This document shows, piece after piece, positions 7,280 to 11,873 of a stretch of 11,873 bases of DNA. The DNA lies in contig CAYRTS010000088.1 of NCBI GenBank assembly GCA_964427285.1, positions 1 through 11,873 on the forward strand. Reading direction: 5' to 3'. The DNA is from SPCO01 sp964427285. GTDB taxonomy: Bacteria; Chloroflexota; Limnocylindria; Limnocylindrales; CSP1-4. The position numbers and the translations under genes are program-made. Below the pieces are notes generated by a model. The model did not search any database and was not told the DNA's origin. It saw nothing but the letters and a program-made list of their open reading frames with translations. Numbering within the stretch: position 1 is the first letter of the stretch; the number at the start of each line of letters is the position of its first letter.

Positions 7280-7729
7280 TCAGGAGACGTCAATCCCCTT
7301 CGCGGCCAGGCCGTGGCGGACGGCGCTGACGAGATCACGCGCAGCGACGATGGCGTTCTCGAGGGCGTCCTGATCGACAACCTCCACCCATTCGCCGTGG
7401 ACCGAGGTGTTCCGGCGCACGTTCAGGTCGATCAGCCGCGATCCGGGTGGAACCTTCGGCGTCTTGGCCGAGCGCAGGGCGGCGAGGACGGACTCGATCC
7501 GTGTCGCCTGCTCCGCTTCGCCAACCCGGCGTCTGATGCCAGTGGTAGCCAGTTCGTAGGCATCGACCACATGAAACATGGCGGTGACTACGCCGTCGAA
7601 ATGGTTGTCGAACTCGCCGGGGTCCGTGCCGGGTGTCCGGGCCGCCTTGGCGGCACCGTTGATGCGCCGGTCTGCCCGGGCCAGGAAGTCGCGGGCGGCG
7701 GCGAGCTGGGCTCTCGTCGGGGCGGCCAT
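7280..7729 (-). CDS. HEPN-domain protein, candidate RNase toxin of an MNT/HEPN pair
   Basis: Product of 149 aa from ATG 7729; a TTG one codon upstream is less likely. It is predicted all-helical. The HEPN signature Rx4H is present as RNTSVH (Arg106-His111), with the usual polar residue after Arg. In MNT/HEPN systems the HEPN protein is an RNase toxin, and the nucleotidyltransferase partner can inactivate it by AMPylating a Tyr in an RX4HXY motif. Here the motif reads RNTSVHGEW, with no Tyr at that place, so inhibition may rely on binding or another residue. The start overlaps the upstream MNT stop by one base (TGATG), indicating coupling. It converges with the PIN gene across a ~145-bp gap that holds no obvious gene. 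Confidence 0.78.
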   Translation of the reverse strand: MAAPTRAQLAAARDFLARADRRINGAAKAARTPGTDPGEFDNHFDGVVTAMFHVVDAYELATTGIRRRVGEAEQATRIESVLAALRSAKTPKVPPGSRLIDLNVRRNTSVHGEWVEVVDQDALENAIVAARDLVSAVRHGLAAKGIDVS

Positions 7730-8259
7730 CAAAGGTTGCCCATGATGCGGACGCCGGCAAGTGCGGAAGCGACGTGCTGGTCCTGTCGCCCCCTCGCGCG
7801 CTCGAACTGCTCCGGGGAGAGGACAAAGGGGTCGATGACACGGTTCAGCCGCGTCCCGACAGCCGTCAGCCGCTCGATCATGCTCGCCCGATCCTTCACG
7901 TCGCCGACGATCAACAGATCGAGATCGCTATTCCGCGAACCGCCGCCGGGTTTGGCCAGCGAGCCATAGGCATAGACCCCGTAGACGCGTTGACCGTGCA
8001 GGGCGTCCGCGAGAGGGAGGTCGACAAGCGCGGTTGCGTAGGCCATCGGATAGTGCGCGCTGCCAATGTCGGGCTCGAACTCGTCGCGCCCTGCCCTGCG
8101 CGTGCGCCGCGCCAGGCCGCGCTTTTCCAGGGTCGCGAGAGCCGATACGGCTGGCGTGTAAGCGACCTCAGCCGCGCGCGCGATGTCTGCAGCAGCCAGC
8201 GGCGTATCCGCATGGAGCATCAGGACGCTGTTGACGCGTGCGACGGTGCGTGGGAACAC
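7729..8259 (-). CDS. Winged-helix + MNT nucleotidyltransferase, candidate antitoxin of the HEPN protein
   Basis: Product of 176 aa from GTG 8259. Residues 1-65 look like a winged helix-turn-helix (LAAADIARAAEV, then LATLEKRGLARR). Residues 90-145 are a minimal nucleotidyltransferase fold: YGSLAKPGGGSRNSDLDLLI gives the GS motif (99-100) and the DxD metal site (Asp112, Asp114), with a third Asp in VIDPF (143). All three acidic residues are present, so catalysis is plausible. As a fusion with a DNA-binding domain it could both neutralise the HEPN toxin and repress the operon. GTG 8259 is needed to keep the first helix of the winged domain; there is no Shine-Dalgarno sequence. It shares a TGATG junction with the HEPN gene. 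Confidence 0.8.
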   Translation of the reverse strand: MFPRTVARVNSVLMLHADTPLAAADIARAAEVAYTPAVSALATLEKRGLARRTRRAGRDEFEPDIGSAHYPMAYATALVDLPLADALHGQRVYGVYAYGSLAKPGGGSRNSDLDLLIVGDVKDRASMIERLTAVGTRLNRVIDPFVLSPEQFERARGRQDQHVASALAGVRIMGNL

Positions 8260-8264
8260 GATTG

Positions 8265-8323
8265 CACCATAGATTACGTGGTGGTGACATAGAAAGTATG
8301 GTAGCCGGTCGAGCCAAAGTCAA
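8265..8323 (-). promoter_or_regulatory. Candidate promoter and operator of the MNT/HEPN operon
   Basis: On the minus strand: -35 TTGACT at 8323-8318, 17-bp spacer, -10 CATACT at 8300-8295 (4/6). The predicted leader is about 25-30 nt. Plus-strand GGTGACATAGA at 8283-8293 is identical to 6253-6263 in the hipB promoter, and contains one half-site of that operator. A second short inverted repeat, CACCA (8265-8269) and TGGTG (8279-8283), lies in the leader. An alternative -10, TATGGT, six bases before the GTG would give a leaderless mRNA but has no good -35. Tentative. Confidence 0.4.
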
Positions 8324-8636
8324 ATGAGCAGCGGTCGCGCGCAGGTCCGACCCGCCCGACCGGCGCCCAGCGCCGGCCGGGAGATAGGAGCCGCGGTGGC
8401 GTTTATGGGCCCGGATTCCAGGCTGGTTGGCGTACGGGACACGCTGAGGTCGTCCTCAACAGCCGGGCTGGAACGTTCGACCGATTCTGCCCAGGACCCG
8501 CCAAGGATGCCAGCGCCCTTGGAGAAGCCGACGGCCGAAGCGGGTGATCGGTCGCCTATGCCAACCCGGTTGGAATCGCGCGTTCACGTCCGCCGATTGC
8601 CTCGGGCAGCGCGGCCCCAGCGGGCAGTTGGGTTGA
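8324..8636. other. Gene-free stretch with a strong hairpin
   Basis: About 310 bp between the MNT promoter region and the end of nth. No convincing coding frame or RNA gene is seen. A plus-strand open frame beginning at 8324 is Arg/Pro-rich and runs into antisense nth, so I do not call it. The one notable structure is a hairpin at 8355-8381, listed separately. Confidence 0.5.
8355..8381. other. Strong GC-rich hairpin
   Basis: Arms 8355-8366 (CCCGACCGGCGC) and 8370-8381 (GCGCCGGCCGGG) pair at 11 of 12 positions around a 3-nt loop. No T-run follows on either strand. It could end nth-strand transcription about 255 nt past the nth stop, but the distance makes this uncertain. Confidence 0.4.
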
Positions 8637-9479
8637 TCAGGGCGCCTTCGGGTCGACGTGGCGGCAACGTGCCCGCAGCGGGCAGATCCCGCACTCCGGC
8701 CGCTGGGCGTGGCAGATCACCCGTCCGTGCTGGATCAGGTTGATGTGCGCTTCATACATCTGCTCCGGTTCGAGCATGCCCAAGAAGAGGTCGTGGGCGT
8801 CGTCCGCGCTCACCTTCGGGCCAATCAGGCCCACCCGGTGGGCGACGCGCTCCACGTGTCGGTCGACCGCCATCAGCGGCTGCCCGAACGAGAACGCGAG
8901 CAAGACCGAAGCCGTCTTCTTGCCGATGCCATCGATCGCGGTCAGCCACGCCCGCGCATCGAGGGGGGCCATCTCGCCCAGGAATTCGAGGTCGTAATCG
9001 CCGCGCGCCTCGCGGATGTAGCGCAACGTGGCCCGGATCCGCGGCGCCTTCTGGTTGGCCAGACCGCCCGGCCGGATCGTGTCCACCAGCTCGAGGAGTG
9101 GCGCGTGCTCCACGGCCGCCCAATCGGGCGCTGCGCCGTCCGGCAGGCCGACTCCGCCCCAGCCGGCGCCCGGGTTGTGCGCGTGGACCGCGCCGCCCGA
9201 CGGATACCGATGACGGAGCGCCTCAAAGGCGACCTCGGCATTCGAATCGGCGCTGTTCTGGGTCAGGATCGTCAGGATCAGCTCACTGGTCGGGTCGAGC
9301 CGACGACCCCACGTCGGGCGGCCGTAGCGCTCGGCCAAGCTCTCCAGAACGTACGGCACCAGGCCGGGCCGGTAGCGCTCGAGCCGCTTGGCCCAGGTTC
9401 GCCCCGGGTCCGAGAATCGACGTTTGCGCGGCGTTGGGCGTGGCTTCAGGGAGCGGCGCGCACGCGCGGCCAGTGTCAC
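8637..9479 (-). CDS. nth: Endonuclease III-like DNA glycosylase/AP lyase
   Basis: Product of 280 aa. This HhH-GPD base-excision repair enzyme would remove oxidised pyrimidines and nick AP sites. The helix-hairpin-helix is AWLTAIDGIGKKTASVLL, with Lys188 matching the catalytic Lys120 of E. coli Nth. LMAVDRHVERV gives Asp206, matching Asp138. A [4Fe-4S] ligand set, Cys256-x6-Cys263-x2-Cys266-x5-Cys272, is complete. The protein is longer than E. coli Nth (211 aa): it has a basic N-terminal tail (residues 1-40, rich in Arg/Lys) and an insertion around 95-125 (Gly/Ala-rich). GTG 9479 overlaps the PIN toxin stop by 4 nt (GTGA); no later ATG, GTG or TTG that keeps the fold is seen. It appears to be the third cistron of the phd-vapC operon. 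Substrate preference is not certain from sequence. Confidence 0.9.
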   Translation of the reverse strand: MTLAARARRSLKPRPTPRKRRFSDPGRTWAKRLERYRPGLVPYVLESLAERYGRPTWGRRLDPTSELILTILTQNSADSNAEVAFEALRHRYPSGGAVHAHNPGAGWGGVGLPDGAAPDWAAVEHAPLLELVDTIRPGGLANQKAPRIRATLRYIREARGDYDLEFLGEMAPLDARAWLTAIDGIGKKTASVLLAFSFGQPLMAVDRHVERVAHRVGLIGPKVSADDAHDLFLGMLEPEQMYEAHINLIQHGRVICHAQRPECGICPLRARCRHVDPKAP

Positions 9480-9862
9480 CAGATCGTTTCGACGTCGTAG
9501 CGCGAAATGGCGGGATCAGCCGTCAGGATCGGCAGCCCCTCGATCTGGGCCTGGGCGACGAGCATCCGGTCAAATGGGTCCCGATGGATGTCGGGCAAGG
9601 TGCCGGCGCGAAGCGCGTGCGAAAGCTCGACTGGAAGTGACGCAAAGCTATTTGCGGCGAGCCGACTACGGATGTAGATGTCAGGTGCGTCCGGCAAGGT
9701 CAACCGGCCTCGGCCTGCTTTGTAGGCGATCTCGTACGAACTGGCCACGCTCAACAACACCTCGTTCTGGCCATCAGCAAGGATTCCGCGGCACGGGTCG
9801 GACAGCTTCGGCATATCCAGGACCCACCAGATGAACACATGCGCGTCCAGCAGCACCCTCAC
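9476..9862 (-). CDS. vapC: PIN-domain ribonuclease toxin (VapC/PilT N-terminus type)
   Basis: Product of 128 aa. The PIN residues are LLDAHVFIWW (Asp6), SVASSYEIAYK (Glu44), HRDPFDRMLVAQA (Asp95, Asp98) and TADPAI (Asp116). This is the subfamily usually paired with Phd/YefM antitoxins. Many relatives have Thr or Ser after the first Asp (LLDTH); here it is Ala, a variant that probably keeps metal binding. The length is typical. GTG 9862 overlaps the phd stop by 4 nt (GTGA) and its own TGA overlaps the nth GTG in the same way. Likely an RNase toxin inhibited by the Phd-like partner; the target is unknown. Confidence 0.9.
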   Translation of the reverse strand: MRVLLDAHVFIWWVLDMPKLSDPCRGILADGQNEVLLSVASSYEIAYKAGRGRLTLPDAPDIYIRSRLAANSFASLPVELSHALRAGTLPDIHRDPFDRMLVAQAQIEGLPILTADPAISRYDVETIW

Positions 9863-10122
9863 TTGAGGAGATCGCGCATCGGATCCTCTGGGTGCATGTA
9901 GTCGAGATCGAACTCTGGTAGCGGGTCGTCGAAATTCGCGTGAATGATGACCTTGCCCTTGTCCATTCCCGGCAGGCGGCGCTTGGGGCGCTCCGTGATC
10001 GCGGACAGTCGCGCGATCGGCTTGCCGGCCTTGGCGATGGTGATCTCCTCACCGGCCTGGACCCGCTCGAGGAGACGCGACAGGTGGGTCTTGGCTTCGT
10101 GGATATTGACCTGACTGCTCAC
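9859..10122 (-). CDS. phd: Phd/YefM-family antitoxin
   Basis: Product of 87 aa. The N-terminal Phd fold is clear: VNIHEAKTHLSRLLERVQAG, then EEITIAKAGKPIARLSAI. The C-terminal part is acidic with aromatic residues (FDDPLPEFDLDYMHPEDPM), the usual disordered segment that wraps the toxin. Phd proteins repress their own operon by binding a palindrome, and a perfect 9+9 bp inverted repeat lies in the promoter. GTG 10122 is chosen because the frame upstream hits a stop before any other start. It lies 6 nt after the predicted -10, so translation is probably leaderless. First gene of a phd-vapC-nth chain. Confidence 0.9.
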   Translation of the reverse strand: MSSQVNIHEAKTHLSRLLERVQAGEEITIAKAGKPIARLSAITERPKRRLPGMDKGKVIIHANFDDPLPEFDLDYMHPEDPMRDLLK

Positions 10123-10128
10123 CGCTTC

Positions 10129-10157
10129 AACATGGACTAAGTCATGGACTTAGTCAA
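10129..10157 (-). promoter_or_regulatory. phd-vapC(-nth) promoter
   Basis: On the minus strand: -35 TTGACT at 10157-10152 (5/6), 17-bp spacer, -10 CATGTT at 10134-10129 (only 3/6). The GTG start of phd follows after 6 nt, so the mRNA would start at or next to the start codon. The weak -10 lowers confidence, but the placement matches the hipB and AbrB promoters. Confidence 0.6.
10135..10155. promoter_or_regulatory. Palindromic operator in the phd promoter
   Basis: Perfect inverted repeat with 9-bp arms: GACTAAGTC at 10135-10143 and GACTTAGTC at 10147-10155, separated by ATG. It fills the -35/-10 spacer and covers part of the -35, so binding by the Phd-VapC complex would shut off the operon. 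The palindrome is seen; the binding protein is inferred. Confidence 0.8.
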
Positions 10158-10343
10158 GTCAGCGTTGCTCGTTCCATTCCTGATACTGCTTGGTGGCGTC
10201 GGAACGACTAGCTACTAGCGACCTGTGTCAGCCGCGATCCTGTGCCCGGCAGTCGGCACTGGGCGATCGAACACGTCGCTGGACTGAGCAATGGCCGTCC
10301 TCACCCGTTCGGAGGCGACTCCCAGGCACGGATCCGGTCGGAT

Positions 10344-10371
10344 GGCGCGTCGAGGCGTTGCTCGACGCGCC
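10344..10371 (-). terminator. Hairpin after the glycerate kinase gene, likely terminator
   Basis: GCGCGTCGAG (10345-10354) pairs perfectly with CTCGACGCGC (10361-10370) around a 6-nt loop; one more G-C pair extends the stem (10344/10371). It lies about 30 nt past the glycerate kinase stop on its strand. No U-run follows, as is common in GC-rich bacteria. The rest of 10158-10401 shows no gene. Confidence 0.6.
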
Positions 10372-10401
10372 CATGTGGACCAACAGGCACAACCGGGCGC
10401 G

Positions 10402-11529
10402 TCACCAGATCGAGGCGAGCCGCGCCAGTCGCTCGCCGCAGCGTTCCACGGGTGCCGAGCCGGCCGCCATCGCTGCTTCGATCGATTGGGGGCGCTCGCT
10501 GACGGGTACGGCGATCGCGCCGACGGCCGCCAGGGCTTCGATTCCTTCGGGCTCGACGCCGCCCCCGACCGCGATACACGGGACGCCCGCGGCGGCCGCT
10601 CTGCTGGCGACCCCGAGCGCGGTCTTGCCGAATGCGGTCGATGCGTCGATGCCACCTTCGCCTGTGATGACGAGGTCAGCCTCGGCCAGCCGGGCGTCGA
10701 AATCGGTCGCCTCCATGAGGAGCTCGATCCCCGGCCGAAGGGCGAACGAGCGGAATCGCCCGGCGATCGCGAGCAGGGCGAATCCGACGCCCCCGGCGGC
10801 ACCGGCGCCCGGGATTTCGCGGACCGGAGTCCCGCCCGCTGCCGGTTCGAGGGTGTCGGCGTAGATCGTGAGCCGGCGATCCAGCTCCGAGACGTCTGCC
10901 GCCGAGGCGCCCTTCTGCGGGCCATACACCGCGGCTGCGCCCGCCGGGCCGAGCAGCGGGTTCGAGACGTCGCAGGCCACGGCGAGATCAACACTGGACA
11001 GGCGGGGATCGAGGCCGGTCAGATCGGCGCCGGCCGTGTCGCGATCGGCATCGGCACCCAGACCACGCAGCAGACCGGCACCGCCATCGGTCGTGGCACT
11101 GCCGCCGATGCCGAGCACGATCGAGGTCACCCGGGCGTCGAGCGCGGCCCGGATCAGCTCGCCGGTACCGACCGATGTGGCTGCGATAGGGTCGCGCTCG
11201 CCGGGCGCCACTCGTGAGAGTCCGGAGGCTTCCGCCATCTCGAGGACCGCCCGAGCGCCGTCAGCGGATCGGAGCCAGCGCGCGCGAATTGGCCGCCCCA
11301 GCGGGTCGCGAACGGTCGCTGTCTGCCAGTGCCATCCGCCGGCCGCCGCGATCGCCTCGAGCGTGCCTTCGCCGCCGTCGGCCAGCGGACACAGGTGGAC
11401 CGTGTCCGTCGGGCGGGCCCGTTGCCAACCGTCCGCCAGCGCCTGCGCCACCTGGAGTGACGTCAACGACCCCTTGAACGAATCGGGCGCGAAGAGGACG
11501 GTCCGGATGACGGCGCCGATATGAATCAC
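10402..11529 (-). CDS. glxK: Glycerate 2-kinase (GarK/GlxK family)
   Basis: Product of 375 aa from GTG 11529. It would phosphorylate D-glycerate to 2-phosphoglycerate using ATP in the cytoplasm, feeding glyoxylate, sugar-acid or photorespiratory-type glycerate into glycolysis. Family motifs appear in order: FAPDSFKGSLTS (13-24), PLADGGEGT (48-56), TSVGTGELI (118-126), LGIGGSATTDGGAGLL (139-154), VACDVSNPLLGPAGAAAVYG (184-203), PGAGAAGGVGFAL (240-252) and ADLVITGEGGIDASTAFGKT (284-303). Length is normal for the family. GTG 11529 adds only seven residues before the conserved start; a TTG at 11592 would add 21 more without homology. A TAGTAC sits right before the GTG, but I see no clear promoter. 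It appears to be a single-gene unit unrelated to the TA genes. Confidence 0.92.
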   Translation of the reverse strand: MIHIGAVIRTVLFAPDSFKGSLTSLQVAQALADGWQRARPTDTVHLCPLADGGEGTLEAIAAAGGWHWQTATVRDPLGRPIRARWLRSADGARAVLEMAEASGLSRVAPGERDPIAATSVGTGELIRAALDARVTSIVLGIGGSATTDGGAGLLRGLGADADRDTAGADLTGLDPRLSSVDLAVACDVSNPLLGPAGAAAVYGPQKGASAADVSELDRRLTIYADTLEPAAGGTPVREIPGAGAAGGVGFALLAIAGRFRSFALRPGIELLMEATDFDARLAEADLVITGEGGIDASTAFGKTALGVASRAAAAGVPCIAVGGGVEPEGIEALAAVGAIAVPVSERPQSIEAAMAAGSAPVERCGERLARLASIW

Positions 11530-11690
11530 AGTACTAGGATCCGGACTTGCTGGTCGATAACGCGTGATGGACGCCGAATACGACGCCCGCAAGAGCCCAG
11601 CGCACGGTCAAATCGGGGTGTATTCGAGCCGTTCTGCCCGTCCATCCTCCCGCTATAGGAATCTGGCTACTATCGCGCGCCGGAAGTCGG

Positions 11691-11873
11691 ATGGCAGGTG
11701 CGGGAACGGGGACGGCACGCGTGCCAGGCATCCTACTTCGATCCCCGGCGATGGGCAGCAACTCGGACAACAGGTCCGCTCGCGCCCGCCGTGCCCGCGG
11801 TGCCCGCAGTGCCCGCCGTGCCCGCCGTGCCCGCGCCCGCCGCGCCAGCAGTGCCCGCCGCGCCCGCCGCGCC
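11691..11873 (+). CDS. Possible 5' part of an Arg-rich ORF (partial, uncertain)
   Basis: ATG 11691 is preceded by GGAAG at 11682-11686 and by a possible -10 TACTAT at 11668-11673. The frame stays open to the window end and encodes MAGAGTGTARVPGILLRSPA, then a stretch dominated by Ala-Arg-Arg. Unit differences change amino acids here (Arg/Gly/Ser), which argues against selection in this frame. It competes with the minus-strand Gly-repeat frame and the plus Pro-Ala-Val frame. Confidence 0.2.
   Translation, partial: MAGAGTGTARVPGILLRSPAMGSNSDNRSARARRARGARSARRARRARARRASSARRARRA
11733..11873 (-). CDS. Possible C-terminal end of a Gly-Thr-Ala repeat protein (partial, uncertain)
   Basis: Entering from the right edge, this frame encodes triplets of Gly-Ala-Ala and Gly-Thr-Ala, then GASGPVVRVAAHRRGSK and TAG. 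Differences between units fall largely on third positions (ACG/ACC/ACT, GCG/GCT), which supports coding. The plus-strand Pro-Ala-Val frame explains the same differences equally well. Gly-first triplets recall bacterial collagen-like or Gly-rich surface proteins. If real, it would lie about 200 bp upstream of the glycerate kinase gene on the same strand. Confidence 0.3.
   Translation of the reverse strand, partial: GAAGAAGTAGAAGAGTAGTAGTAGTAGTAGASGPVVRVAAHRRGSK
11784..11873. repeat. 9-bp GC-rich tandem repeat reaching the window edge
   Basis: About ten units of GCCCGCNGT/GCCCGCCGC run from 11784 to the last base; one unit is shortened to 6 bp and one reads GCCAGCAGT. All spacing stays in multiples of 3, consistent with coding. 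Minus frame: Gly-Ala/Thr-Ala triplets (collagen-like GXY) ending at TAG 11733-11735. Plus frame one: Pro-Ala-Val repeats. Plus frame two: Ala-Arg-Arg repeats from ATG 11691. The window end prevents a decision. Confidence 0.8.

Noticed and set aside
8324..8743. Plus-strand open frame after the MNT promoter as a small gene
   Set aside because: It has no ribosome site, is Arg/Pro-rich, and its second half is antisense to nth.
8658..9500. A 280-codon open frame on the plus strand opposite nth
   Set aside because: It mirrors nth exactly, and nth has the HhH motif and the iron-sulphur cysteines. The plus frame is an antisense shadow.
10291..11217. A 308-codon open frame on the plus strand opposite the glycerate kinase gene
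   Set aside because: The minus strand carries every glycerate kinase motif in order; the plus frame is composition-driven.
1..11873. tRNA, rRNA, riboswitch or insertion sequence
   Set aside because: I found no cloverleaf, rRNA-like stretch, known riboswitch core, transposase or terminal inverted repeats. Without a covariance search, small RNAs cannot be excluded.

Overview
The window is a GC-rich bacterial chromosome segment. Coding is dense on both strands, with GTG starts and 4-nt GTGA stop/start overlaps, and there is almost no Shine-Dalgarno sequence upstream of the toxin-antitoxin operons. The very large secreted Ig-like repeat protein with a C-terminal PxKF-type module, together with the overall composition, suggests an uncultured Chloroflexota or Actinomycetota member. 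This placement rests on general resemblance and is low confidence.

Layout. (1) 1-3651 (+): the C-terminal part of a giant extracellular protein that enters from the left edge. It holds the apparent tail of a subtilisin-like (S8) domain, a cysteine-containing beta repeat, about six Ig-like repeats, four MBG-type domains (two are a perfect 258-bp tandem duplication) and a PxKF-type C-terminal domain. A hairpin follows. (2) 3702-4145: no gene seen. (3) 4146-4679 (-): the 3' remnant of an ATPase/DUF4143-type gene. Its ATPase half is missing and an apparent Trp codon reads TGA; it abuts the stop of hipA. (4) 4684-10122: four toxin-antitoxin (TA) modules in about 5.4 kb. These are a hipBA pair (-), an AbrB/PIN pair (+) diverging from it, a nucleotidyltransferase(MNT)/HEPN pair (-), and a Phd/PIN pair (-). 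An endonuclease III-like gene, nth, lies between the last two and is chained to the Phd/PIN pair by a GTGA overlap. (5) 10402-11529 (-): glycerate 2-kinase, followed by a strong hairpin. (6) 11784-11873: a 9-bp GC-rich tandem repeat running off the right edge.

How the genes work together. Each TA pair looks translationally coupled by overlapping stop and start codons. The hipB and phd promoters carry near-consensus -35 boxes and perfect inverted repeats inside the promoter, the expected arrangement for autorepression by the antitoxin complex. The predicted transcription starts of hipB, the AbrB gene and phd fall at or within a few bases of the start codon, suggesting leaderless mRNAs.

The most unusual points are the phd-vapC-nth overlap chain, the clustering of four different TA families, the shared 11-bp promoter element between hipB and the MNT gene, and the mosaic, recently duplicated segment of the surface protein. 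I did not find a clearly new multi-gene system. The phd-vapC-nth chain is the best candidate for something not usually described.
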